This document shows, in pieces, positions 1 to 19,069 of a stretch of 64,000 bases of DNA; positions within the stretch are counted from its first letter, which is position 1; the number at the start of each line of letters is the position of its first letter. Source of the DNA: Seriola aureovittata (Eukaryota; Chordata; Actinopteri; Carangiformes; Carangidae); NCBI RefSeq assembly GCF_021018895.1, contig NC_079372.1:17540318-17604317 (forward strand), written 5' to 3'. Below the pieces are notes generated by a model. That model did no database searches. It worked only from the letters and a program-made list of their open reading frames with translations, and was not told the DNA's origin. The position numbers and the translations under genes were made by a program.

Positions 1-1190
1 CTGGTGAGGCTAAAGCTGGTTACAGCTAAAACACTCTGCCCGAGATACCAAACAGTTTAGAAGAGGTAGGAAAAAAACGGTATGATCTAAAATCTGTGGT
101 CAGTAATCACAACATCCAACTGCCACTATAAGGAAAAAATTGCAAACATTTACAATTACGTGTATGTTTTTATTTTTATTTTTGTGCCCAAAACGAATAA
201 AAAAATCTTATCCTGCCTATAAAGTATTTACCCATATCTCTCGTCCAGTGCTTCTTGGTGAGAATGGCAGCTTTGTTGAGGGTATTGTCCGTGATCGTTA
301 CAAACTTGAAAAATGCACTCAAGAAGCACATATTTTCCCCATTTCACTTTTGGCAAGTCGCAAGCATTGCCAGGGGAAATAAATCAATTTGATCCATTAA
401 GTCCATCTGGGGCTTACATAATATGCATATGTGTAGGTGTTTGTGTGTTTGAATAGAGCAGCCGAAACCAATTAGTTTGTGGGGCAGAGAAAAGAACCTC
501 TGTGGACTTGTGCTCGTGAGTAATCAGAGCCCTGCATTTCCTCAAGTACAACATCAAATTACATTTAAAAATATGTCTTGGGACCTAAAAGTGATCACAG
601 AGATAACTCTAGTAAAGCCCATCCTAACAAGATACCAGGACTTCCTAATGTATTTAACAAGCCGACTATAGATATGAGCAAAGATGTAATCTGTGTGAGA
701 AAACAGAGACGTGTTGACTGGACACAGTGAACTGCAGCAGTCCCGCTTCTCTTTTTGGACTTGGGCTATACGAGCAACCTGACAGGACCTCTGTCTGATT
801 TCAGGTCAGAGTGGCTGAGATTTTGTTAAATGAGCCATGGTCCATTACATTTGTGAGGAAAGCAAAAACATTTAGAAAACAGCTACGGTTATCTCTGACG
901 GAATCATGTTAGGTGTGAGCATTAGCAGCAGCGGCAGGAATCAAACAAGCAGGTCTTTTTTCCATGGCGGACATTTTGACTTGTCATAGCAGACAAAGCA
1001 CAGGTGTTACTAACAAAATTAATCAATGGCTCCATTCTTTTCAAGTGTCCCAGTACGCCATGACAGTGAGTCAGCATTACCAGGACCATGAAACTGAAGC
1101 AGTGAAATGGAATTTAGCCATCATTCATTTTTATTATTTACACCTGTGATTTTCCTTCAGTGAAAAGAGATGTATTAATACACACAGCTC
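1..1190. other. Upstream intergenic DNA, nothing recognised
   Basis: AT-rich DNA with only short open frames that show no family resemblance. I see no RNA gene or clear repeat here. Confidence 0.6.
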
Positions 1191-1212
1191 TAACATTATT
1201 GTACTATGTTAT

Positions 1213-1998
1213 AGATGTAGCATTAGTAGCGGTTATCATAGTAGCAATATTACTTCTAATTGTATTAGCAGGTTTAGTAGCATTAGCAGCAGTTGTAGTA
1301 CCATTAATAGTTATGGTAATTGCACCAGCAGAAGTAATAACAGTGGCAATTGCAGTAACAGGAGTATAGTAGTAGTGTAAGTAGCACCAGCAGGAGCAGC
1401 GGTAATTGTAGTACTAGCAGTATAAATAGTAATGCTAGAAGTCTAATAGTTGCAGCAGCAGCAGCAGCGGCAGCAGCAGCAGCAGCAGTAGTGGTAGCAG
1501 TAGCTTGTAGCAGTGTTAGCTGTAGCAGCAGTGACAGTAGAAGTAGCTGTATTAGTAGCACCAGTAGTATAGGCCTAATAGAATTAGCATTAACAGTAGT
1601 AGCGATTTAGCCATAGGAGTATTGGTGGTATTAATCATACTAGTAATAATAGATGAGGTAGTGGTCACAGCACTAGCTGTAATACTAGTAGCAATAGCAG
1701 TAAGCTAATTGTTTTAGCAGTAATAATTGTAGTAGTACCAATATTAGCAGGAGCCTAGTATTTGTGATGCTTGTCGTAGCAGCAGTCATACTGTACAAGT
1801 AGTGACAGTAACAGTAGCACAAGCAATAGCAGTGTAGTAATGTTGTATTGAAACAGCAGTAGTAGCATCAGTAGGCCTAGTAATGATTGCGTAAAGTAGT
1901 AGCAGTATAGCCATAAGAGTACAGACGTATTAGTAGCAGTAGCAACAGGAATATCAATATTAATATCAGTAGTAACAGTAGCAGGAGTAGTAGTAGGC
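1213..1998. repeat. Degenerate AGT/AGC triplet tract, about 0.8 kb
   Basis: The segment is almost wholly made of NAG/GTA-type triplets (agtagcagt, attagcagc, agcagcagc), with a purer (AGC)n core around 1451-1488. Because it lacks fixed stop triplets in several frames it produces Leu/Ala/Val-rich open frames on both strands; these are artefacts of the repeat, not genes. It looks like an old, point-mutated trinucleotide expansion. A much smaller relative occurs at 60150-60235. Confidence 0.85.
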
Positions 1999-2656
1999 TT
2001 CCATAGGCGTCGTGCAGAACATACCTCCTCAGTGTGACATTGTGCATCCACAGCATAATAGCCAGTGACTGTGTGCTGTATATAAGTACACACTGAAACA
2101 CTCCTGGTGTTTACAAGCAGGCTGAAAGTGAATCATTTATCCAAACATACTGAAAAGGTAATCTAACCTACGCAGGCAAATCAAATTAGGCTGGAGCCAG
2201 TAAAAGTTACTTCAGCTTAGCGGAGGTGTTTATATGAGGTCTGCTCAGCTGGAGTGAAAGCAAAACTTCTATTACTGATGTTATTAGGCAGCATGTAAAC
2301 ACACTCACTTACCTACTCAATGGCTCCCTCAGTCACTCAGCCACTCAGCCACTTATTCAGACATGGTCATGTGTAACAGGCAAAAAGCTCAGTGTGCTTT
2401 CTAGGGATCAGAGAGGACTCTTGTGAACCCAAATGTTGATGTTTGTGCTCTTATTTATTTCATCCTGTTACAGTTTAACAGCTTAAAACACCATAATGTA
2501 TGACAAGTAAATATACAATATATTACTAATTTCTGCTGTAATATTGTATGAAAGCTAAAAAAAAAAACAGTTAAGTCCTCTAAAGTTATTATAGCGGTAT
2601 GGTAGAGACATGTTATGCTCAGCTCTAAGTTGTACACATCCTATCTCCTTCCCTCA
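1999..2656. other. Non-coding DNA upstream of klf15
   Basis: No gene or recognised repeat. It contains short tandem CACTCAGC-type words near 2330-2355 only. Confidence 0.5.
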
Positions 2657-2658
2657 CT

Positions 2659-2688
2659 CACACACACACACGCGCGCACACACACACT
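2659..2688. repeat. (CA)n/(CG)n microsatellite
   Basis: Alternating purine-pyrimidine CA run interrupted by CGCGCG, about 150 bp before the proposed exon 1. Confidence 0.9.
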
Positions 2689-2699
2689 CCCTCTTTCCA

Positions 2700-2870
2700 T
2701 TGACGCTAGACTCTGAGGCCGGCCTCCCTTCACCGTGAGCCAATTGCGACGTGCCGAGCAGGCGAGCCTTCATGAGCCGACCCCCTCATTTTACTGGTTT
2801 TAACATACACAGCTCCGTTCATGTGACGCTTAAGCGAACTACCAGTCCTCAGCAGAGAGAGAGTGATAGT
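2700..2870 (+). promoter_or_regulatory. klf15: Putative klf15 promoter-proximal region
   Basis: This stretch just upstream of the proposed exon 1 is richer in G+C than its surroundings. It holds a CCAAT box (2740-2744) and GTGACG/TGACGCT elements near 2701 and 2824 that resemble CRE half-sites. I see no strong TATA box here; a weak TATATT occurs near 3001. The call rests on position and composition only. Confidence 0.4.
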
Positions 2871-2923
2871 GTGTGTGTGTGTGTGTGTGTGCGCGTGTGT
2901 GTGTGTTAGAGAGAGAGAGGAGA

Positions 2924-2963
<40 letters not shown>
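2869..2963. repeat. Compound (GT)n(GA)n microsatellite at the klf15 5' end
   Basis: A GT run (2869-2906, with GCGC) is followed directly by a GA run (2907-2963). It lies next to or within the proposed promoter/exon 1, so length variation could affect transcription. Confidence 0.9.
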
Positions 2964-2964
<1 letters not shown>

Positions 2965-2966
<2 letters not shown>

Positions 2967-3097
2967 GGTATACAGTTATGCAAAGACCGTGTAGTGGGGT
3001 TATATTGCCATTACGCGCTATTACGCACTGACAGCTACTTTCAGGAGAGGAGCTCTCAGCGCACAGGAGCGGGATTTTGGATTCCTCACATTTACTG
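2965..3097 (+). other. klf15: Proposed klf15 non-coding exon 1 (5' end uncertain)
   Basis: A strong splice donor, CTG|GTAAGTGC, follows base 3097. The next good acceptor before the coding start is TTTTTCTTTTGCAG ending at 4895. This gives the usual KLF layout of a 5' UTR exon plus a coding exon containing most of the protein. The transcription start is not visible. It could lie before, inside or after the (GT)n(GA)n tract at 2869-2963, so the left edge is only a guess. Confidence 0.55.
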
Positions 3098-3851
3098 GTA
3101 AGTGCATGAAGTAAGGACGCTGGTGTGATTTAATAGCAGAGCCATGCACAGTATGAAAGCATGGGTCGGTTTAAGTGAGTGGAGAGAAATTTGATATCTA
3201 TACTTACGCGTGCTTGTAGCGACAATGTATGCTTTATGCATGCTGCTGCCTCCCTCTCAGTAAAAAATCCCTCAGCCTATAAAACCCACCATGTGTCATG
3301 TCTGCAGTTGTGTTGATATCTGTATCATGCAGAACTTGACTTTATGTCGCAGCCCGCAGGCTAGAACATGCCACAAATCTCGAGTTAATCTCCATAACTG
3401 GTTATTCATGCAGTTTGGTGAAGACCAGGAGCGCATCACACTGTCAAAGCGCCTCTGATGGTTCACGGGCGGCAGGGTTACATTAGGGCAAGTGACTTAG
3501 GAGTTGGCCCAGTCTGAGGTGTTCCCAAACTCTCTTCCTAAACTTTTTTTTTTTTTTCCTTTTCTCCCCATGAGGTAGCCCAGGATGTTATCGCATAAGA
3601 AACCGTGTCTGAGTCGAATTTTGGCGATGTATCTGTAATTACATAACTGCAGGGAACAAGTGTTTTTGATATTGTGATGGCATGACTCGATTAAGTTTTT
3701 TTAATTTGATTATTACTTTACTAAGTTCCCTGATAAAAACCTGGAGCCTGTGTCAGGACCTCTGAACGTCCCTGGACTTCAGCACACCGAGGGAAGCGCT
3801 GCTTCTCAGCTTTACAGAAGAGGGCGCACAATCATTTTGTTTTCACTATTT

Positions 3852-3856
<5 letters not shown>

Positions 3857-3899
<43 letters not shown>
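3857..3899. repeat. (GT)n microsatellite, intron 1
   Basis: About 21 uninterrupted GT units. Confidence 0.95.
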
Positions 3900-3900
<1 letters not shown>

Positions 3901-3913
3901 CGTTCATGCAATA

Positions 3914-3919
3914 CACGTG
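3914..3919 (+). promoter_or_regulatory. CACGTG E-box in klf15 intron 1
   Basis: Perfect palindromic E-box just downstream of the (GT)n tract. In mammals Klf15 is a clock-controlled gene, and CACGTG is the CLOCK/BMAL1 core site. That this copy works is inference only. Confidence 0.25.
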
Positions 3920-4398
3920 TAGCCTTTTATGGTTTTAAAATGGATTGTATTGTCATGTTTAATCACCATAAGCCACCCACTGCATTTAAGGCCATTTGAT
4001 TATGTCTAGCATTTTTAATCCATGTCCAGTGTAGACATGGTGCATTGTCTGCTGGCTGCTAGATGGATAAAAATAAAACACTAAATCCTTCACTCATCAC
4101 CCCATTGAAATCTGCTGATATTAAACTGACAGACTGTGGTGACTCTTGTTCCACCGCAGGAAGTTTTCAGTTTTTGTCTTTATTCTAATCTCTTTATACC
4201 TGTCCTGTAGGCTATTTACAAATGATTGATCATTGCAATGACTCAGACTGAGTTGTTATAAGGACGACAGGAGGGACATGAGTAGAAAGATGGCATTAAA
4301 TGACAGCAGAACCACATGGCTTTAATGTTAGAAGTGGTGAGAAATGGGAACCCCTGATTCCACATGGTCAGCTTGAAGACTGAACTAGCAGCTGCAGC

Positions 4399-4401
<3 letters not shown>

Positions 4402-4434
<33 letters not shown>
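4402..4434. repeat. (CA)n microsatellite, intron 1
   Basis: About 16 CA units. Confidence 0.95.
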
Positions 4435-4436
<2 letters not shown>

Positions 4437-4458
4437 GGTCTTCAAAAGGAAAGTCAAC

Positions 4459-4464
4459 CACGTG
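4459..4464 (+). promoter_or_regulatory. Second CACGTG E-box in klf15 intron 1
   Basis: Second perfect CACGTG, 545 bp after the first and near the end of intron 1. About 0.4 such sites would be expected by chance in an intron of this size, so two is suggestive but not significant. Confidence 0.25.
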
Positions 4465-4895
4465 TGAAGGAAGTGGAATTTGAAGTGCCATCACCTGCAG
4501 AGCTTTTGCAAAAGCAGCAGGTAGTGCAAAGGGACCAAATGATTGTTAACAAAAAACAAAAAAACTTTCAGTCAGTCTGCTGGTTGATTTATTTTCATAG
4601 AAACTGTAGGGACTGTGTGGTGAAACATTAACACTGTCAGTCTGACTTAAACTGGGAGGTTAATGTGCTGTCATGCAGGATTTTTGCAACTGCAGATTTT
4701 GGCATTGGATCGGTAATTACATAACTGCACGGAAGTACAAGAACCTGTTAATTCTGAAGTAACTTTTAATTAATATTTAATTAAAATCAGTCGTTTTACA
4801 CAAAAAATTGTGTTGTTTTGGCTGACATGTTCCAATTTAAAGATAAATTACTTTCATTGTAATAAATGATAAACACGATCATTTTTCTTTTGCAG

Positions 4896-4974
4896 GAAGA
4901 AGTCAGAGGTTTTCATTAACATTCAGCTTGATCTTCAGAGCAGACCAGAGTCAGCTGCCTCCATCCGCACAGGA
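4896..4974 (+). other. klf15: klf15 5' UTR part of exon 2
   Basis: These 79 nt lie between the acceptor (polypyrimidine tract plus CAG at 4893-4895) and the ATG. They contain no ATG. The coding frame is open through them, so the start rests on homology (MVDHLP) and the purine at -3. Confidence 0.7.
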
Positions 4975-13515
<8,541 letters not shown>

Positions 13516-14042
13516 CCCCCCTGACCCACTCTGACAGACTGACGCTAAGCAGGGGGGAGGGTGGGGGGGTGGGATGGTTGTTTGTGTGTGTAAGAGGAAA
13601 GACAGAAGAGGAGGAGGAGGAGGAGGGGGGTGAAAGTTGAAACACCTCTGTGCAGGACTCTTTATGCTTGTGTGCGTTTATGTTCAAATATGTACGCGTG
13701 ACGTACATTCATGGTACTGTGATAATTTATTGGGTGGCGAGGAAAAGACTGTAAAAACTAAACTAAAACAGAAAACTGTTACTTGACATAACACCCTCAC
13801 AGGTGGAATAAGCTTCTTGTATATTACAACATTTATTTGTCTCTCAGATCTTTTTAGCTAATCTAATTTGAAGAAAGATTTTCTATTCAGAGTATTTTTT
13901 TACACTCTGAGATGTGTGCTAGTGCTAATGTGAGTCAAAAGCCTTATATCAACAAAGGTTGTAACACTGGGGGGTGTGCTACTATTTAAAACCCCCAGTT
14001 TTCTTTTCCCTTCCTGGAGCCAAATGTTGTTTAAAAGTAATT

Positions 14043-14046
<4 letters not shown>

Positions 14047-14090
<44 letters not shown>
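14047..14090 (+). repeat. 44-nt poly(A) run in the klf15 3' UTR
   Basis: Uninterrupted A run followed by CAGAAAGAAAAAAGG. As template-encoded oligo(A) in a transcript it would be an internal priming site for oligo-dT cDNA, so apparent 3' ends mapped here should be distrusted. Confidence 0.9.
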
Positions 14091-14091
<1 letters not shown>

Positions 14092-15019
14092 AGAAAGAAA
14101 AAAGGAAAAAAAATGATCATCGCTTACTGGCTTGAATTTAATGTGTCGCTAACTGGACATTGTATTTGGAAGCATTGGGATTTCATTCTTTTTCGATAGA
14201 CAGCAGAGTAAATGATGCATCGACATTCCTTTAGCTTTGAATCAGTCTCTTTGTTGCCTTTGGGTCTCGTTACAGGAAAAAAAAAAAAAAAACACTGTAG
14301 TAACCTCAAACACAAGAACAGAGCTCATGCTCACCAACAAGGATCATTGCAATATGGGATTTGCACTAGTGCACATGAAATGTCTGGTTTCTGCCCATAG
14401 TGAGTATTTTGTGTAAGTGCACTCAAGTTCTATAACGCCTTTGTGTCATGGTTAAAAAAAAGATTTTTGTCAGAAGAGTTGTCGTTTTTATGGCCTTTTT
14501 GGATCAAAACAGAGTATTTACAAAATCCTGATAAAATCATTTGCTTTCTAGTTTTGTGCTGTTATGTGATGCCATCTCATGTATTACTTTATGACACTTT
14601 ACTTACTTCATGTCACAGCTGTCAAAAATATGCAGGCTCAAATCATACAAAATGGTGGTGAATTCACACATGAAAAGTTTTGGCATCACTAACTTGAGCA
14701 TCTCTTGCCAAATCAAGTTTTTTTTTTTTCCCTTTCCCTCTTCGTTACACAGAATTATTTCAACACAGATGAATTAATTGAATTTAACTGGAATTTTTTT
14801 GGACTTTATTTCCCTTTTGTTGAGATCTGAATTGTGTGTCATTGAAACATCCGATAACAAATTCATCCAAGACCAGTAAAATAAATGCACTAAAGTAAGA
14901 CTAAGTAACTTGTGATGAACAGCACCCGCTCATTTATCAGTCATTTACCGGATAATTGGGAATTCTAAAAACGTAACGTCACACCAGCCCAAGTAGAGAA
15001 GAGTCGTTGAACAAATAGA

Positions 15020-15210
15020 CTCACATTAGCAAATATTAGCCACCAAAAGCTGCTGGTCATACCAGACCGAGTCAGGCAGTAACAGCAAAGCACTTCACTG
15101 TGCTGAGCTTATTAAGGGAGTATTTTATTACTTATGAAACATTTTATTTGTAAGAGAATGAAATTGATTTGTCATCTTTCAAAAGTTATATGGACTCGCT
15201 TTGATATATG
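15020..15210 (+). repeat. Interspersed repeat, copy 1 of 3 (inside putative klf15 3' UTR)
   Basis: Shares GCTGCTGGTCATA-CAGA and a following TTTTATT/TTTGTAAGAGAATGAA/AAAAGTT block with about 58430-58560. The second half is also shared with about 17270-17372. All three are on the + strand and diverged. Confidence 0.6.
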
Positions 15211-15983
15211 GAATATTTTGCACCTGTCTTAGAGGAGGGGTCAAAGTTCGCTCCCACTGAAGCTGAAGTTCTTGAGCAAAAGTCTATTTTTTTTTCCAGT
15301 TCCTTCCATATTAATTACATGAGATGAAAAATTGAATGATTTACATATCAAATTTAACTGGAATTGTTTGTACTTGTTACCCATTTGTTGAGACTGGAAT
15401 TCTATGCCAATAACAAATTCATCTTCATGTATCCCACTCGTTTTCTTTGGTTTTGCCCTGATGTGACTCGCTGCATATTCTTCAAACGTTGATTGAAAAT
15501 TGAAAAGCATCCAGGAAACACTACTATCTGTCTTTGGGCTTCATATCAAATATCTTGCCACAAACTGATATGCCTTTTGTCGTCTTGTACTGTAAGGGAA
15601 CAGTGACTGTTTTGCTTTTCTGTCATATTACATCTTTATGTATAGATTACTTTATTCTGTGTCACTCTGCATCTCAGCTGAATTAAACCAAACAAATCAT
15701 GGGAGGGACACAAAATGCCTGCTGCACAGAGTTCAGAGATGGTTTCCTGTTCCATAAGGTCGAGGATCAGTTCACAAATTGAGGAAATTATGTTAAAATT
15801 TGAATTGAAATTCAGTTTTTTTTTTTGTTTTGTTTTGATATGTTGAAACAAACCTTTTGAGTGTTGGGTACACAGCACCTGATGCTGTATGGAGGAAGCG
15901 TATTAACTCTGTCAGGCATTCCTTCCATACAATCAGAAGAAACACTTTTCTGAATGGGCTTGCTACGTGAGCCCATGAATGTA

Positions 15984-15991
15984 TGTAAATA
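15984..15991 (+). promoter_or_regulatory. Pumilio-type element (UGUAAAUA) in klf15 3' UTR
   Basis: Perfect match to UGUANAUA on the sense strand of the putative 3' UTR. A second match lies 98 nt downstream. Confidence 0.3.
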
Positions 15992-16081
15992 CTGTATATG
16001 CATCTGAAAGGAGAACTGAAATATTCTTCTAGTGATTTCTGCGATTGTGAAAGATTTTTAAAAAAAATATGTAAAGAAAAA

Positions 16082-16089
16082 TGTACATA
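16082..16089 (+). promoter_or_regulatory. Second Pumilio-type element (UGUACAUA)
   Basis: Perfect UGUANAUA match in the same putative 3' UTR, about 300 nt before the distal AATAAA. It is functional only if the distal poly(A) site is used. Confidence 0.3.
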
Positions 16090-16391
16090 ACATGATAATT
16101 CAAATATATAGTGAAAAAAATGTAGCAACTGTTTTTTTTGTTGGGTGTTTACACGACACATTATTAAAAAGGGCTCATGAAATGTTTCGTGGTATGTCCA
16201 TGGATCAGCATTTTTAAAAATACATATGTGCAAAAGCATTTCCTGATTTGCACATCAAGTGCAGTGTAGCATATTGTATTATGAAACATGTGATAAGTCA
16301 TTTTCAAATGTGCTCTGTAAACACTGCACAAAAAGAGTTGCTAAAAATGTTATATTTTTCGCTCTTGTTCTACTACGTAAAACACATTTAC

Positions 16392-16397
16392 AATAAA
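16392..16397 (+). terminator. Candidate distal poly(A) signal of klf15
   Basis: AATAAA in CAATAAAAATTTC, followed within 40 nt by a GT/T-rich element and then by an (ATT)n microsatellite. A proximal alternative AATAAA is at 14880-14885. Confidence 0.45.
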
Positions 16398-16427
16398 AAT
16401 TTCAAAACTAATACTGTGTTTTGTATT

Positions 16428-16481
16428 ACTATTATTATTATTATTATTATTATTATGATTATTATCATCATCATCATCATC
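16428..16481. repeat. (ATT)n/(ATC)n microsatellite
   Basis: TTA triplets grading into ATC triplets, directly downstream of the candidate poly(A) signal. Confidence 0.9.
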
Positions 16482-16489
16482 GAAAGGCC

Positions 16490-18880
16490 AACAATAATTC
16501 TGTATAATACTAAATCTCCTGCTTTATGTTGCTGTCCTCACGTTCCCTTTAGGAGGACTCAGTGATTTGGTTGGTAAAGTGAACAAAACTCATTCAGGCC
16601 AAGTTTCGTGACCCTGAGAGCTCAGAGCAACTTGAACACATGCAAAGAGACAAAACACAAAACAAATTCGGAAAAACATCTTTATCAATTTGACAACACA
16701 TGTGCTGCAGATACTCTCAACACAGCAGTGTTTCCAGTGGACACAAAAATAAGTAACGAGGGGGGCACCCAGGTGGCCCACCTGTTAGATAATGATATTT
16801 ATGGTACGTGCTCCGACATAAATGTCAAACATGTTAGGATTTAAAAGCGGAATGGCAGCTGACAGTGTTGCCAAGCAAAATTAAGTAGCCTAGCGCTTTA
16901 GGCTAACATTAGCTAGCATTCTACTTTTGGCGTATTTTAAAAATGACTAGACAATCTTGGTTGGTTAATCATTTTTCTCACCCACACTTGTTTAGCCTTC
17001 TGCTTTTGTTTGTTCTCACTGCAAAGTCTTACTAATGTGACAACAGGTTGTAGCACCACAGGCTCCATTTTGTTCACGTCTGCTTCCCTTGTGAGGTCAC
17101 ATGAGATGAGATCATGTGACACGGTGCACATGCTGTGGTGTGCGATGCACCATTATTGTCAAGTCTTGTGGGGTGTGCATGTCGGAGATTAGAGAGAAGA
17201 TAATTTGTTAAGTTTATCAGAGCACAGCATAAGAAAAATTGTATGAGAAAAAAACCCGAGTATATCCTGAATTGAGCAAGAGAGTGTTTTTTAGCTCATG
17301 TAATAAACTTTTCATTTGTAAGAAGATGAATGTGCTATGTCCTCAAAAGTTGTGTATACTTGCTTTAATAGGTACAAAACATTCCACAGCCTCTCTCATG
17401 ATGACACCCAGCGGAATAAGCCTCTCAATTAGCTCCTATTGGAACCGAATAATAAAAACAGATCTCGTCCACAAAGAGTGGGTTACAATTACTGTCTCAA
17501 AGATTAATGTCAAAACATCCCAGTACAGTAAGCTAGCTAATTACAAGACCGATCAACACAAACCACATATTCCAACTCATGATGTCCTGTTTACCAGACA
17601 GGCTCACGAACCAGCCGAGCCACAACAGCACTGAGAGAGAGCGAGTGTAGATTTACAGTTGCATAATGCAGCAGAGGGCAGATGCTTTTTCTTTTTTACT
17701 CTCATCTCATAATTGACTCTTTTATCAGTTGTAATTAGATGGCGAACAGCTGACTGTAAAATGAGTCCTTTCGAACTGAGAAATACAAAATCTTTAAAAT
17801 ATTTTGCTACGACTGCACTTCTACAACATTAATATGATAGCTGTATATTCACCACACACACACACACACACACACACACAGGAGAGAGCACAGTCTGAAC
17901 ATGCAGTCAGTCCCAGTGGTGTAACATTTCTCCTACTACTGACTGCTTGATGTTAAAGTCATAAGGAGACACATCCACTTTATTTTTGGTGTTTATCTTC
18001 ATTTTAGATATGCAGGCAAAACATTTAGACAATGTAAAATGCAAAATGCTCTTAGATACACTGGCTGGACTTTATCAGTCTATCAAGTACAAACAATATC
18101 TGTTGCCAGTGTCCCTGCATGGCACCAAACCACACTGATAATAATATCAGTGAAGATATTAAAGGGTGACTTATGATGAAGCCACAGATATTTACTCAAC
18201 TTGGGGGTTGTGTTGATCTCCTTGTTCCTGCGGTTGGATGTTTGGGCTTCACTGTGCACAGTTTGTTTTCACATTAACCCAGTGAGAGTGGAAAGTTTCT
18301 CTATGCTCATTGGAAGTTCGATGTGAGGGGGAGGCGGGCCTACAAGCTTGACTTGTGACATAACAGATGGTTTTGGATGTGTGAGATGTTCTTAATGTGG
18401 TGTGATGTAACTCGTGGGCATGTTTATGTTTTTATTTTTCTGGGTCAGACCAAAAGACAATTTTCCTGCCTCAGCTGGACAATAAAGCTCCTCTCAGGTC
18501 TGCAGAGCACTTCGGTATCTGTCAGCTCATCCTGTAGTTTTTGTTTTACAACTTATAATTTTAAATTTGGGTTCAGTCTCAACAGTTTTATTTTCACACA
18601 CAGCACACAAAGTTAGCAAATAGCTGGTGATAACTAGAAACAGAAGAAAAAGAAATAGTTCGGGGTAGACAACATCCTGCAAACCCACAAATTGCAGTTT
18701 TCACACTTTGGGTTTTTTTTTGTATGGATTACAAAAACAACATAAAATGCAGTGTTACACACTGCACAGCTCGAGAGCCTCATGCAGCTCGCCAAGCTTT
18801 AATTGGCGACTCGCATGGAAGCTAGTAATTATATAATAACACACCCAATGCACAATTCATAAAAAACACCCCAAAAGCTG
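16490..18880. other. Intergenic DNA downstream of klf15
   Basis: No host gene recognised. It holds a short SINE-head-like piece near 16758-16790 (GGGCACCCAGGTGGCCCACC), repeat copy 2 of 3 (about 17270-17372) and a (CA)n tract at 17852-17880. A 131-codon open frame at 17239-17634 overlaps the repeat and has no recognisable domain. Confidence 0.6.
17270..17372 (+). repeat. Interspersed repeat, copy 2 of 3
   Basis: TTTCATTTGTAAGAAGATGAA followed by GTCCTCAAAAGTTGTGTATA and ACTTGCTTTAA aligns with the corresponding blocks at about 15130-15205. Confidence 0.55.
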
Positions 18881-19069
18881 CACTATTCATACACATAAGA
18901 TAGCAGTATGTGGAACTGAAGACTTACCAATCTGGCAACAACAATGGTGTTGGATGGGTAAATAGTTGGTTGGTGTGGTATGGCGGGAAACTCACCAATC
19001 TGGCAACACTGCACACTTCGTAATAACGTTAGTTTGGCTCTTGCTAGCTAGGTGATCAGCATGGGCAAT

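Larger units (their letters stand above)
3098..4895 (+). other. klf15: klf15 intron 1
   Basis: This is a 1798 bp GT..AG intron between the non-coding exon and the coding exon. It contains a (GT)n tract at 3857-3899, a (CA)n tract at 4402-4434, a T-rich run near 3545, and two perfect CACGTG E-boxes (3914-3919, 4459-4464). I see no coding content. Confidence 0.55.
13516..16415 (+). other. klf15: klf15 3' UTR (distal end inferred)
   Basis: Downstream of the stop the sequence is AT-rich and non-coding. AATAAA hexamers occur at 14880-14885 and 16392-16397. The latter is followed by a GT/T-rich stretch (ACTGTGTTTTGTATT), making it the better candidate for the distal poly(A) site and a UTR of about 2.9 kb. 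The interval holds a GAG-repeat/G-rich patch near 13552-13630, a 44-nt A-run (14047-14090), an interspersed repeat copy (about 15020-15210) and two Pumilio-type motifs. The first hexamer would give a UTR of about 1.4 kb. Confidence 0.5.

Noticed and set aside
1160..2101. Ala/Leu/Val-rich open frames on both strands
   Set aside because: They are products of the degenerate AGT/AGC triplet tract, which lacks stops in some frames.
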